64,000 nt of DNA from Anisus vortex (GCA_949126835.1 OX421503.1:6287457-6351456); one strand, 5' to 3'; counted from the first letter of the stretch, positions 19,809 to 31,637 are shown. The notes: generated from the letters alone by a model not told the origin. Numbers and translations are program-made.

Positions 19809-22800
19809 GTTGCGGGTGCCGATGCCGAACCGTCACTTCACATCTTAGTCTCCCATCTGGTAGGTTTTAAAGTGAACATCGAGGGGCAAAACGTCAGCCA
19901 ACACAAATACATACATAATATATACCATGTCAACCTTAAACACAAATACATACCTAATATATACCATGTGAACCTTAAACGAAGCGCGTCATATATTTTC
20001 TATCCTTTAGGCCTATATTATTAGAGTAATAAATTAGAATTCTGTGTGAAACCAGGAAACAAAGTAAGATTATTTAACATTATATATTTAATTTGGAAAT
20101 GAAACACATTGAAATAATAATATACTTAGATAGTATACATAAATTAAATACATATATTTAAAAATAGGCCTACTTATTTAACTGCCAATAAAAAAAGAAC
20201 ATGTATACATACTATGTATATGTGCATATATATTATTTTAGAAAATATGTGCTATATACAAACTTTTCGTTTCCCATCATGTCGTTTTTCGCACGATGGC
20301 AGTGGAACGAACCATATTTAAAACTCTAATAAAATTGCAAGAATAGACTCAAACTTCGGATAAGTGTGGGACGCAATAGTCTTCTATACAAAACGAGTGT
20401 CTGTAACATATTTTAGATAAGACCCAATTACCATCTTTACAGATAAAGCCTACAATATAATATAAGATAGGATAACTGCAGAGGGTTTTTAAAAAACTAT
20501 AACATACAATCCCATCTTTAAAAAAAAAATATATTTGCTTAAAGCCACTCTGCAAATACGATGATGAGAATGACAGCTTGATTGACGCCTTGGATGTTCA
20601 CTGTGAGAGAAGGCGTCAGGGCTTTGTACAATGACGCAACACTGACACTGGAAGCAGCTCACGAGCCCAAAATAGCAACACTGTATCAAGAAACAGCTCT
20701 AGTTCTCCAAATACCAACGCTGTCAACGAAATATCCGACTCGCTTGGCGCTATGTCCTTTGTAAGTTGTTTTTTTTATCCTTAATATTCACTTGGCAAAA
20801 CTTTCTTTTGTTTTATACAATCTGTATTTTTTTATATAAATAAATAGCTCATTGACCCTCTTTCTATAATGCTGTAGATCACAAACTAAATCAACGACGT
20901 GCTAACTTTGACAACATATTCTTTCGGCAATATAAACCCACCAAACACTAACAAATGCGTTTTAAACAGTTTTTCTAATATTATACAATATGGTGAGCAA
21001 TTAAAAATCCTGATTTAACGCATTAAAAAAAAAGTTTTTGAACGCTAATGATTCACACAGGGCCGGATTTACCCATAAGCTAAACAAGCTACAGCTTAGG
21101 GCCCCCACTTTCTTGCCCCCCCCCCTTCCCCAAATTGTCCGAGTGAGCAATTGTCATATATACTTAAATATACTGCAGCATTATTATACTATATATAAAT
21201 AATACAATACAGTACTGGAAAAATGTTCTGCGCCTACTATGGCAGAGTGTGGTTTACCTTTCAGAGGAGATAATAAATGTAAAAGTTTGTTCTCCTCACA
21301 ATGGCAATTTCCTTGGATTACTCAAACTTATAGCAAAACACTTTGATTTTTATCTAGCAAGCGAAAAAAAAATGGGAATAAAGGATCAGGTGTCACATCT
21401 TCTCTTTCTAAAACAATATGTGATGAATTTATTCAAATTGTGGCACATGAATTAAGACACTCAATCTTGGACTATTTAAGAACTGCAGGGTAGTTCAGTT
21501 TATCTGTAGATTCCATTACAGACCGGTCCCAACAGTACCCTCACAAAGGGGAGGGCAGTGGGGGGCGTAAACCAGGGGGCGACACTTCTAGGGGGCGGCA
21601 AATATAGTCTAAATGTCTAAATATAGCACTTAAAGCAGTTGCAGTATGCAAGGGGGCGTCGCTGAAACTTTTGCCCTGGGGCGCCACAAAAGCTTGTGAA
21701 GGCTCTGGTCCCATATTTATCAGCTTACTGTTATTGCGAGATATGTTTCAACACATGATGGGCTCCCAATTGAGAGTTTTCTAGCTTTCTTAGATATGGG
21801 TAGCCACACCGGAGAAAGTATGTCTAAGATGGTGCTCAACTACCTTACAAATGTGTGCAAAATAGATTTTAGTAAGTGTCGAGTCCAGTCATATGATAAT
21901 GATGCCAATATGTCTGGCAAATACCAGGGTATGCAAGAAAAAATATTTAAGATTAACAAGTATGCTAATGCTATATATATTCCACATGGTGGTCATTCCC
22001 TGCATCTTGTTGGTAGAGCTTCAGTTGACTGTTGTTTAGATGCAGTAAATCAGTATAGGTTTTTGGAATTGTTCAAGAAATATATAATTTCTTTTCACCA
22101 TCTACACATAGATGGGAAGCACTGTTGACATTTTTCAAAGAGTATTCAAAAGTTTCAATGAAGTCTTTGCCAAAGACTAGATGGGAAGCACATTCAATGG
22201 CTACAAGTGCAATACTTGATAGTTATGATGGAGTAATTTCTGCATTGCATCAGCTGTATATTGATACTACAGAGAAAGGCGAAACAAGAAATCAAGCCAT
22301 ACAAATTTTGAATAGAATGGAGTTTGAATTTATGGTAATGTTATAATTGTGGAGTTACTCGCTGGATGAATTTCACAAGACTAGTCCATCACTGCAAGAC
22401 CCCCAAATTAGTCTAGATGTATGTAGGAAATTGTATGCTTAAATTTCGGATTTTTATTAAGATTCCAGTGATATGTTCGATCATTTTGAAGAAAAAGCAA
22501 AGGAAAAAATGTTGATTACAAGAAAAGAAGATATAGAAGAAGTCATATCAATGATGATGAAGATGATGCTGTAGAGAACCTTGAGTTAAGAGACAAGTTC
22601 AGAATCAAACATTTAAACCTGTGATGGTCTTGCACAGAGGCCCTATGTATACAATGATGATGTTAAAACGTTTTCATTCGTAACAAAGGAGCTAGTGCTT
22701 TATGCCAAACATATCCCAAAGATTTGGACATGAATCTTGTAGGAGAAAGCAAGCATTTTCATCAATATGTTAGGCATAGTCATGCATACAGTTCAGCGGA

Positions 22801-24111
22801 ACATGTTAGCCTGACACTTCAGGATCTGTATATGGTAATATTTAACAATCGCGTCCAATCAGCATTCCCTAATGTAGAAGCAATTTTGAAATTTTTTCTT
22901 AGTATGATGGTTGCAAAATTGCACTGGAGAAATATATTTTTCTCAGCTGAAGAGGATAAGAAAAGAATTTAGAACAATGACTCAAGATAAATAGAAAGTA
23001 CGCAGTTTATCATTTGATGATGTCATCAGTGACTTTGCTCTGGCAAAGGCACAAATGGAAATATTTTAGTTTAATATAATTCCTAAATCCTTATAACATG
23101 TTTGAAGAGATAATTGTGCCTTTGAAAAGAATTTTTGTTTCTTTTTACCAGAGTTTACATTTTAAAGTTTGTTATGAATAAAAATGATTTTAAGTTAAAG
23201 ATTTATTGTTTCACTATCTACATACTTCTTAATTGTATTTCAGTTTAGCCCCTTAGGTATCCAAAAATCATATTTGGCACTCACATATACTATCTGGACT
23301 TATAAAGGGCCCCATATCTCAAATAGCTTAGGGCATTATCTAGTCTAAATCCGGCCCTGGATTCACATACATGTTTCGTTTCTTTACTAGACTTTTCAAT
23401 CGTTCAGCGCTTATCATGTTTATGAGCTTCTGATTTATTTACGTCAACACAGCCTTTAGACTGTGGGACTCACTGGATCAAGCCTCCATCACTACCCACT
23501 CTGAGCCGACTTTCAAATCATCACTGAAGGGTTGGACTAGATACCCTTAATGAAAGTCCATCGTCAGTTGATAACTCTTGCTTGTATGTTATAAAATATT
23601 ATAAGTAGTAATGCACACTGTTGATCCCAGAGCATTCGCAAACAAATTACCCTTTAATGGTGGACTATTTCCTGGGGTCTAACTGTACAATGAAGAAGAA
23701 GACGCTAAACGTGCTGGAGTTTGACAATTTATTTTAACCTCAACGGCCAGTTCAAGTCTTTTAGAAATATACAAAGGCTATAACATTAGTTATGAGGAAT
23801 TCGTATTTTATTTATAGATCTATAAGTATACCTCCATCGAAAAAAAAATAGTTTAAAACTATTTTAGAGTGTTATTGTCGTTTCGTTTTTATGATTTGTT
23901 TAGAACGAGGACGAAGAGCTTTTATATGCAATAGATCATACAATACAGGTAAGTATTATATCCTCTGTCTACATCAAGTAGCCTTGAGTGGAGTGTGACT
24001 GATGGTGTTTTAGGGTAAAGTGTTGTGAATGAGACAGTGTGGATCAAGACTTCCAAGAAAAAATATTTGGACTGAAGTCCCGGTGAATATAGATATATAT
24101 AAATTAAATAT

Positions 24112-24166
<55 letters not shown>

Positions 24167-24356
24167 TGATTAACTCCCGTTCTTCTATTGTGACCAACCC
24201 TTATTTGAATGTGTATGTAGGCCTTACCCTTCTAGAGAGATTTTCGCAAGGTCTACATTTAATTGCATTCTGCTTCTGGTAATGTGTAAAAAAAATCTAA
24301 ATGTATTTGACTTAATATTCCATCAGTAAATATGCTGGGCATGACAGAGATAGATA

Positions 24357-24398
<42 letters not shown>

Positions 24399-24401
24399 TA
24401 T

Positions 24402-24446
<45 letters not shown>

Positions 24447-24626
24447 AAGAAAGATAGATAGAGTAAAATATTTTTGTCAGTGTAATATAGCGAGGCCCTA
24501 AAACGAAGTGATTTTGTTACTTTTGTAGTTTACTCAAAGCTTAAATAAAGTAATTCCATTATTAAATCTTTTTAGATTAATGAAGTAGACGAAATGGCCA
24601 AGAGAATGTACGAGGCATTCAACATA
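19809..24626 (+). CDS. Unrecognised multi-exon gene, short phase-0 exons, one in-frame TGA
   Basis: Four candidate exons begin at an AG and end before a consensus GT donor, all in phase 0: 19809-19859 (VAGADAEPSLHILVSHL), 20545-20760, 23904-23948 (NEDEELLYAIDHTIQ) and 24576-24626 (INEVDEMAKRMYEAFNI). The 72-codon second exon is acidic, then Ser/Asn-rich, and ends NEISDSLGAMSF. It has one TGA at 20632-20634 (context CAA TGA CGC), which a single C-to-T change from CGA would explain. No start exon and no known domain was found. The charged, helical exons resemble nothing I can name. The intron between exons 2 and 3 holds a 2.3-kb hAT element. This may be a recent pseudogene, or exon 2 may be skipped. 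The reading rests on splice signals and matching phases. Confidence 0.42.
19902..19980. repeat. 40-bp duplication
   Basis: 'acacaaatacatac' to 'accatgt(c/g)aaccttaaa' occurs twice in tandem in the intron after the 19809-19859 exon. Confidence 0.8.
20340..20440. repeat. Dispersed repeat ('acgcaat..tcttct' family)
   Basis: 'gacgcaatagtcttctatac' followed by 'gtctgtaacatat' recurs in diverged form at 24955-25060, 42590-42670 and 56365-56440. Confidence 0.45.
21240..23070 (+). pseudogene. Decayed hAT transposase (ZMYM1-like, DUF4371 type)
   Basis: Pieces in order: GLPFRGDNKCKSLFSSHNGN and KTICDEFIQIVAHELRHSIL (about 21250-21480, shifted frames); MGSHTGESMSKMVLNYL, QSYDNDANMSGKYQGMQ and PHGGHSLHLVGRASVDCC (21796-22080, catalytic-core region); SLPKTRWEAHSMATSAIL (22150-22215); and the C-terminal dimerisation region with FPNVEAILKFFLSM (22868-22910). 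Stops and frameshifts separate them, so the protein is dead. The order and sequence match zinc-finger-MYM1-like hAT transposases. The usual C-terminal 'ERSFS' block is unrecognisable. Confidence 0.8.
21532..21706. mobile_element. MITE nested in the hAT transposase (175 bp)
   Basis: It interrupts the transposase reading between 'attccattacag' and 'atttatcagctt'. Duplicated GGTCCCA borders both sides (21525-21531 and 21707-21713). The ends are imperfect inverted repeats (acag..ccctcacaaag / agagccttcacaag). It looks like a non-autonomous hAT relative inserted after the host element. Confidence 0.7.
24115..24166. repeat. (GA)n microsatellite
   Basis: An almost pure GA run. Confidence 0.9.
24352..24465. 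repeat. (TA)n/(GATA)n microsatellite
   Basis: A TA run is followed by more than ten GATA units. It lies in the intron before the 24576 exon. Confidence 0.9.
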
Positions 24627-24954
24627 GTAAGTATACCTAAAGGAATGCGTTATATGTACATAGCCTGCACGTATTGTGTTTTCGGAAAATTGATTTATTA
24701 TTCATTTGTAGTGGTTTTGTTGTTTTAAATTAAACGTAGAGATTATTTGCGTACGTCAATGTGTGTTCCCGTAATCTCTTCATGTTTCTAGTACTCACAT
24801 TTATTTTGCATTGTGAAAACTTCGGGGAAAATTCATTCTAGCATTTTCTGCATCAAAATCTATATAAGACACGCGGAGGTGTAGGTTTTGTGTTGTTTTA
24901 GTTTGTACAGTGTTAAAGAAACTACGTATTATCGACAAACTAGGACAACCAGTA

Positions 24955-25060
24955 ATTTAAAATTATGCGAGACTGGAATCAGACCACGGAACAGACGCAA
25001 TAATCTTCTTCATAGAAGGATCGTCTGTAATATATAAGAAAATATCTCATGGATAAAACT
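24955..25060. repeat. Dispersed repeat ('acgcaat..tcttct' family)
   Basis: 'gacgcaataatcttcttcat' followed by 'gtctgtaatatataa'. Same family as 20340-20440, 42590-42670 and 56365-56440. Confidence 0.5.
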
Positions 25061-25221
25061 TTCTTGGGGTGATAAACCGTTCATCTGTTCCAACACGTTT
25101 ACTCTCTATTTCAGGTTTATAGACTTTATTGCGTCTATATATTTACATAAATTTGATTGTTTTTCAATATGATTACGCAGAAATCGCTGCGCTTTGTTTA
25201 CCAAACATCCAACGGCTCCTC

Positions 25222-25335
25222 TGTAGTCTAATTTAGGATTTTGTTCACAATAATAATAATAATAATTAATCAAGCCACTTCATGATTTTGTTCACAATAA
25301 TATAATAATAATCACTCAAGCCACTTCATGAATAA
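25222..25335. repeat. Tandem duplication, about 50 bp, two copies
   Basis: 'gattttgttcacaataat' to 'caagccacttcatga' appears twice, separated only by the (AAT)n length difference. Confidence 0.8.
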
Positions 25336-27001
25336 TAATAAATATAAAAAAAAAATTAATTCTTGAACTTATATTATATACATTTCCATTGATCGCTAAA
25401 CACAATATAAACACTAAGCTAAAATTAACTACAGCAAAAGACCGCGCAAATCTGCTTATTGTTACGAAACAGAGTTTGCAATAATTATAATTCACGTAGA
25501 TTTCTTATTAATAAATAAAATCGAAACGCGAATCAACTGAGGGAAGATAATAATTATTAGGTGTTAAAACGATACTTGCCAAACAACCTAGAATAGCGTT
25601 GCAGACGATTTTGATACCATTGTCTGACATATTCGATTACTATTGAAAAGTAGAATATTTCTTTATTGAGCCTTAGTGACGTAAGCAGTTCTAGACGCTT
25701 CCTAAAGTAATATCAATTATTAGTCACATTAGTCCAGGTCGTGAACATAGAGTTTATAAAAGATTCGCCCACTTGTTTTTGGGTTCTCTCCTAATTTCGC
25801 TTGCTTAGTGAAAGCATGTCTCTCCGAATTAAGCTTGCCTATTGAGAGCACGTTATTACAGGTCAGTCTTGCCCGATAAGATATCGTTCCTTCAAAATAC
25901 TCTGTAGTAGCTTCGAATATTAAATATAATGTGTAATACTGTGTAATTGTTTTTTTCATCAATTTGGATTTACAATTCTAATGTGTAGGACTGCCACGCT
26001 TTAATATATTGTGTTATTGGCATAGTCTAACAGGAAAGTATATTTTTTTAACTACTATGTGTAGTAGCACTTGTTTAATAAAATAATATTGGACATAATA
26101 ATTGGAACATACACTTGATGACCCACCAATATTCATTCTATTGAAACACCCCTTGTAAATCACCCAATAAATTATTTGTTGATGTTTGATGGACTTATTC
26201 TCTCATTCACGTTCGAGTTTTTGTGGTGTATTTATATCTAACTATTTATCAACTAAATGAATCATATATTTAATTCACACTGAAATTGAGAGCCAGTATA
26301 AATTGACACTGCTAGTCTGGTGTTATGAAGAATGTACTCAATGCTATACAAGACTTCGAAACGCCCAGGGAGAATGAATCGGATCTAAGACAATATTTCC
26401 AACTAATTAAATGAGTAATTAATGAACTCATACAATACTATACAAGTAGTGTGCTGAATAAGAATAATAACTGAACTGTTTGTTATTTCTTATTTTGTAT
26501 ATTCAATTATACTGGGGGCTCAGCCAAAATACATCATATCAAATATTAAATAAATTATTAGCACCTGCAAGTCATCTTATGAAATAATAATAAATAACTG
26601 ACCATGCAAATTTTGAATGGCCGTTATGTATATATTATGGATTATCCGTAATGTAATAATTGGTTGTTCGTTCCAGATTATTGGAATGGATCTTCGGTTA
26701 TATAATATTATACAGATTTTTTTTGCAGAAAGTACCAGAAATGGATTTTCCCGAATGTTAAAGAAATTGCTATCTAGACTACAATATAAAAGAAACTACG
26801 AGATAGCATAATTGTACTACGTCATAGTTATTTTTCAATTAAAATAAACATACACAAAATGAAATGTTAATAAACAATTCTACACGAACTAGCAAGACAA
26901 TCTGATAGAAAAAGTAAGCGCTGATTAAAAACATGATAAACTGTTGCATAACGTGTTTATTTCTACCAAATCACATTTGGCAACATTATCCTACATTTCA
27001 G
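25336..27001. other. AT-rich stretch, probable intron or intergenic
   Basis: No convincing gene. A possible acceptor 'ttttttttgcag' at 26717-26728 would open a very short phase-0 end (KVPEMDFPEC-stop, to 26761). This could close the 19809-24626 gene, but the support is weak. Confidence 0.4.
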
Positions 27002-27286
27002 CCCCCATATCATCAAATTGAGCAATCGGGTGAAAAATGTATGCGGTTTCATCCTCAAATGTGGCAACCGTCTCATTTTCAATACTCAAGTCATCCATTA
27101 CAGCAACAGCGTCGTCCATCTCCTCAACTGCGACCAACTATTCAACCTCGACCTACTTATACACTCAACCAGTCCAGTGGAGTAGCAAGCTCTCCGTCAG
27201 GGCATGATGTTGGTCCAATACTACCTTTCGGAAACAACGTCTACTATGTTAGCAACATTATCCTACTTTTGAGAAAAAACTTTTAA
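27002..27286 (+). CDS. Candidate terminal exon, Pro/Gln-rich
   Basis: After the acceptor 'cctacatttcag' a phase-0 frame of 94 codons reads PPYHQIEQSGEKCMRFHPQM, then WQPSHFQYSSHPLQQQRRPS, RPTIQPRP and PSGHDVGPILPFGNN, ending at TAA 27284-27286. The composition (Pro, Gln, His, Ser) differs from the surrounding AT-rich DNA and codon use looks coding. The last dozen residues run into a 42-bp tandem repeat. It may be the last exon of the gene at 19809-24626, which is also all phase 0, or an isolated relic. No known domain. Confidence 0.4.
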   Translation, partial: PPYHQIEQSGEKCMRFHPQMWQPSHFQYSSHPLQQQRRPSPQLRPTIQPRPTYTLNQSSGVASSPSGHDVGPILPFGNNVYYVSNIILLLRKNF

Positions 27287-27590
27287 AAAATAAGTAACAT
27301 TCTCCAACATTGCAGAAACAACAACTTTTAAATAAGCAACTTTATCCCACATTGCAGAAACAACAATTTTTAAATAAGCAACATTTTCCTAGGTTGCAGA
27401 AACGACAACTTTTAAATAAGCAACATTATCCTACATTGCACAAACACAATTTTCTAATGTAGTAAAATTATCCTTAATTTTTGAAACAACGTCTTTTTTC
27501 TTTTAAACAAAATTATCCTACATATTAGAAACAACAACTTTTAAATAAGCAACATTATCCTACATTTTAGAAACAAACTTTTCTAATGTA
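27246..27590. repeat. 42-bp tandem repeat carrying a splice-acceptor-like sequence
   Basis: The unit is about 'aagcaacattatcctacatt' + 'gcagaaacaacaacttttaaat', with roughly eight diverged copies. The same 'caacattatcctacatttcag' precedes the 27002 exon as its acceptor. The array therefore seems to be copies of the intron end, partly spread downstream. Confidence 0.75.
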
Positions 27591-27927
27591 GATTATATAT
27601 ATATATATATTTATATTGTAATATATTGTTATAGTATTTCTAAGTTATCATTTACTGCTTTACCACAAAATCTCATGTATATTTCGCATATATAAGCCAC
27701 AGGTATTAGCCTCACTCAAAATCTTATCGGCGTACTGAATAATTTCTTGATTCATACCTTTTTTTTATACTGAGTTCAGGGTCGGGGTGTTTTTTGTGTA
27801 TCTGACAGAAATGCACAACATTTGTTTTTTTAGCAGAAATCCATTTTTTCGGTCCATTCTTGTATTTTATTGATTTGAAGTTGTAGATGATTCTTTATTT
27901 CTATCATACAGTTAGCTCTATAATAGA

Positions 27928-28833
27928 TCACAAAGTAATCGACGTATAGAGAACACATTGTATTATGTAATAAGCATTCAGTGATCTTGTTTTTTTTATT
28001 ATAAATAGTGTAGGTGATAATACGCTTCCTTGAGGGACACCTTCTTCTTGAATAAATGTATCAGATAAATTATCTCCAATTCTTACTTGGAATGTTCGGT
28101 TGCTTAGAAAGTTTGATATAAATTTTGGTAAGTTTCCTCTTAAACCGAAGGAATATAGATCTTTCAAAATTCCATATTTCCATGTAGTGTCAAATGCCTT
28201 TTCTAAAAAGAAACAAGCAGCTACTATATGTTATTTCCTAACGAAAGCTTCTCTAATAAATGTTTCTATTCTAATGAGATGATCTGTTGTTGAATGATTC
28301 ATTCTAAATCCACACTGATTGTTTGCTATTAAGTTATTACTTTCCAGAAAATATATTAAGCGTTTATTAACAATTTTTTCCATAATTTTACACAAACAAT
28401 TTGTGAGGGCTATTGGTCTGTAATTTATTGAATCTGTGTGATCTTTTTTCTCTTTAGGTATTGGAATGGTAATTGCTTTGCTCCAGTCCTTAGGAAATGT
28501 ATTTTGTTGCCAAAGATTATTTAAAAATGTTGATATAGTTTTCAGTGTTAACGTTGGCAGATGTCTTATAATCTCATTATGAATTGTATCTGGTCCTGGT
28601 GCAGTATTTTTGGTTTCTTTAATACATTGCGTAAGCTCGTTTATTGATATTGGGGAGTTGTAGTATTCCAATATATTTGTTTCAAAATTTATAGTTTCTT
28701 TTTCTATTTCTCGTTTTACTTTTTTAAAGGCGTCTGTAAAGTTTTCAGGCGATGAATTTTTCGAAAAGGTCTTTCCAATTTCATTTGCAATATCTTGTGT
28801 AGTTTCTGCATAAGTGCCATCAGCCAGTTTCAT
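27928..28833 (-). pseudogene. Jockey-type LINE reverse transcriptase
   Basis: KETKNTAPGPDTIHNEIIRH, FPKDWSKAITIPIPKEKKDH and YRPIALTNCLCKIMEKIVNK mark RT motifs 0-2. A TAA (CAA>TAA) interrupts just before the stretch LEKAFDTTW (motif A, FDTTW). GLRGNLPKFISNFLSNR and GVPQGSVLSPTLF (motif B) follow. After a frameshift the next bases read LYVDYFVIYYRANC: motif C has lost its second Asp. Downstream text to about 27700 is still recognisable (NHLQLQINKIQEW). The upstream linker (KNKPWFTKICKENIKTRNQQ) runs from about 29120. Confidence 0.85.
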
Positions 28834-29151
28834 TCGTTTAATTGGACTTTTTTTGTTATTTCCTTTAATTTTTCGAATAATTTTCCAAATATTATTTATG
28901 GGTGTGTTTGAATTTATTTTGTTTATATAATTTTGCCATGTAAGTCGATTCTGTTCCCTGATTACTTGTCGAGTTTTCGCTCGTGCTATTTTAAAGGCTT
29001 TCAGGTTTTCTGGAGATGGATTTGTCTTGAAAATTCTAAGCTGTTGGTTTCTAGTTTTTATGTTTTCTTTACAAATTTTTGTGAACCATGGTTTATTCTT
29101 TGTTATTTTAGATGTTGTTTTCGCTATAGTTCGTTCACAGATTTGAAATAA

Positions 29152-29850
29152 TTATTGTAAAAAGGTTGAAAATTCTTCTTGAGCATTAGAATGTATATTT
29201 ATTTGAGAGAGTATTCTGTCGCATTCCAATTTAAATTTATTCCAATCTGCTCTTTTAAAGTTCCAAGTTAATGGTTGTTGAGTTGGTATTTTGGAGTTGG
29301 TAGTAAGTAAGATAGGCTGGTGATCTGAACCATAATTATTTTCTAAAGCACTCCAGGTAAAGTCCGTAACTAGAGTTGAATCTGCCATTGTTAAATCGAG
29401 ATAAGAAGGAGATAAATTCGTAGCACTATAAAAAGTCGGAGTACCATCATTAAAAATGCATATATTTATTTCCTCTAGTAATCTTTCATTTAATTTTCCT
29501 CTTTGGTTTGTATTATGACTTCCCCATATAGGGTTATGGGCATTAAAGTCTCCCATAAGAATAATTGGAGGTGGGAGTTGTTTAATTAGATCATCCAGTT
29601 GAGAATATAGTATTTTATGATCTGGTGGAATTTAAATTGAGCATATGGTTAATGGTTTTATTAATGTAAATCTTACAGCCACGGCTTGAATGCAGGTATT
29701 TATTTTAATCCTCCTATGTAAAATGCTGGATGCTATAAATACGGAAGTACCTCCGCATGCAATTTTTTTAGAATGTATTTGGTGATAAGCGGTATAGCCA
29801 CGCAATTCAAATGATTCTGTGTTTAATTCTATTTCCTGTATTTGTGTAAT
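29152..29850 (-). pseudogene. Jockey-type LINE endonuclease (APE-like), C-terminal half
   Basis: The frame contains ESFELRGYTAYHQ, ACGGTSVFIASSILHRR, LPPPIILMGDFNAHNPIWGS, YLDLTMAD and NNYGSDHQPILL. GDFNAHNPIWG and SDHQPI are the metal-binding and catalytic blocks of the APE-type endonuclease. The stop at 29632-29634 replaces a residue in SI-Y-IPPD. The N-terminal third is absent. Confidence 0.85.
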
Positions 29851-29869
29851 AATACCAGCATAACATTAT

Positions 29870-30050
29870 TTCGTACATTATGCGTACACATGACAACGGG
29901 TATTCCCAGTTTGAAGGGAACTCTAATGCAGTTTACTTTAGCGCGTTCTCATCTCTAGAGCTATTGTATACAGAAACCGCCGTATAAATAACTTGAACGA
30001 TCACAAGAACTAGACCGTAGAGTATATTTAGAGTTTATATATAAACATCT
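29870..30050 (+). promoter_or_regulatory. Candidate promoter of the first RING-H2 gene, kappaB-like site and TATA box
   Basis: GGGTATTCCC at 29898-29907 is a kappaB-like palindrome and TATAAATA lies at 29983-29990. The block 'acatgacaacgggtattccc' + 'agtttg' is closely matched upstream of the third RING-family gene at 46361-46387 ('acacgacagcgggaaatccc' + 'agtttg'). The ATG exon of the first gene (31638) is preceded by a splice acceptor, so an untranslated first exon near here is plausible. Transcription start not determined. Confidence 0.4.
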
Positions 30051-30982
30051 TTATTCTTGTATATTTACTATACCAGCAATGTGGCAACAAGTTTAAATAT
30101 CTTTTTTTTTCTGATCCTAAATGTAAAAAGCTCCTCTTCAGTAACCTTTGACTGACTATACAAGACTATTTTAAACGAATTTATTTCATTAACAAAATCT
30201 ACCCCGTTTTTATAAACTTTATGTAAGGTTTGGGAGAGTGAAAAAAGGGCAATAGGGAGCAGGGGAAGGGGGATCGTGGTCTGTGCAACCTTGGCCTAAG
30301 CGAACCCAAGGTGACTGTCACAGTCTAAGGCTTTAGCTCACTAACCTAAACAAAATAACAGCTACTACTGGCTAACTAAAACAGCACGACACAACACAAG
30401 AGCACGATACTTAAAAGAAACAAAGATATAGCAACAAAGCCCGAAGTAACACTATACAATCTATTACTTTATTATGCATCTATACATCTAAAACTTCAAA
30501 TACTTAAATAAAGAATAACCTGAATCTTCATCGTGAACTAAATACTACAACTACTAACTCTATAAAACATAAATGCTCAAATTAGGTGCTCAAGAAATTC
30601 AAAAACGATTCTAAACTATAGAACATAAACTTAGTCCAAAAAATATACTCTCACTAAAAATATATTCACTCAAAAGGCCAATTTTACTATCCAACTAAAA
30701 ATATGCTCTTACTAAAACTAACGAACAATTTTCAAAAAAAAAAAACTACCACGGACACAGAGTCCAATACACACAGTTCAAACAGGTAGGCACACAGCCA
30801 AATAGAGAGGCACACAGCAACCTAGCCTCGCATCAAGCGAAAGACTTTCTTCCCAAAAACCAAAGGGACCCGCCAATATGCCTATTTATAGCCCAAAATG
30901 GAGGACGAAAATCGGCAAAAATAAAAACATGGAATCAAGTATGTTATACGAAACAGCTGCCAACTTAAAACAGTTACATACC
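30051..30982. other. AT-rich, probable first intron of the RING-H2 gene
   Basis: No exon, RNA gene or named repeat recognised. A-rich runs such as 'actaaaaatat' recur around 30600-30700. Confidence 0.4.
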
Positions 30983-31115
30983 CTTACATTTACAGAAAGA
31001 TAGAAGATTATTACGTAAACTAGGCCCAAAACTCCTGCAGGGTTGCTGGGATCGGTCGGTGGCGGGCATAGAACCCGCAACGTGTCGGTTGACAGTGCGG
31101 AGACCAGCCGGCCTT
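30983..31115 (-). mobile_element. tRNA-derived SINE, family B
   Basis: Same boundaries and body as 16797-16930: 'agatagaagattattacgta', 'cccaaaactcctgcaggg', 'agaacccgcaacgtgtcgg', and 'gaccagccggcc' at the head. Confidence 0.6.
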
Positions 31116-31204
31116 TCCCGTGAAATGCTCATTCGTTTTCAGTCTGTATTCAGTTAGGTTTTTGGGAATTTAAATTTGTTTATGGGGTTTAGTGAAGAAA
31201 GTAA

Positions 31205-31450
31205 GTAGTAAAGTACCCGTCGGACCAAATTGATCCCTATGGCCGGTGAAGCAGCGTTCACCAGTTTTTGGGGCCACGTCATACTAAAGGAACTGTCAGG
31301 ACAGTACAATGCTCAACCGCCTTTACTTTACCCCAAATAGTGTCAGGTATTTGTCTGAGCTGGGTAGACTTAGGGATACCTTCCAAACCACACGAGAACA
31401 ATCCTATCCTTCATCATGACCTTCGGTAGGCGCGGCCGTGCCCTACGGTA
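31205..31450 (-). mobile_element. tRNA-derived SINE, family A
   Basis: The reverse complement of the family core: 'agtaaagtacccgtcggacc', 'gaagcagcgttcaccagtt', 'ccgcctttactttacccc', 'gagctgggtagac', and 'accttcggtag' near the head. Confidence 0.75.
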
Positions 31451-31637
31451 TGTGGCCCTGACTCTAGTTGAACAAATATTGACACATTTCCAAATACACC
31501 GTCCCATTCCTTGAAATATATTTTTTTTGTAATACTTTAGAGATTTAACATTAAAGGTAATAAAATATTAAGAGACTTTACTACGTTCAATTTAAGAATG
31601 TAAATTATTTTTTATTTTTTTTCAGTAAATTTTTCAA

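Larger units (their letters stand above)
21058..23359 (+). mobile_element. hAT-family DNA transposon (2302 bp) with 8-bp target duplication
   Basis: The termini are inverted: left CAGGGCCGGATTTACCC, right (reverse complement) CAGGGCCGGATTTAGAC. The 8-bp target duplication GATTCACA flanks both ends (21050-21057 and 23360-23367), as expected of hAT. Inside are remains of a ZMYM1-like hAT transposase and a nested 175-bp MITE. The element sits in an intron of the unrecognised gene at 19809-24626. Confidence 0.93.
27690..29865 (-). mobile_element. Jockey-type LINE, 5'-truncated and inactivated
   Basis: On the - strand, an endonuclease C-terminal half is followed by a reverse transcriptase in the same frame. 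Three in-frame TAA codons (29632-29634, 29149-29151 and about 28228-28230), a frameshift near 27945 and loss of the second catalytic Asp (YVDY for YVDD) show it is dead. The left (5') boundary is near 29865, where similarity to an endonuclease fades. Confidence 0.85.
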
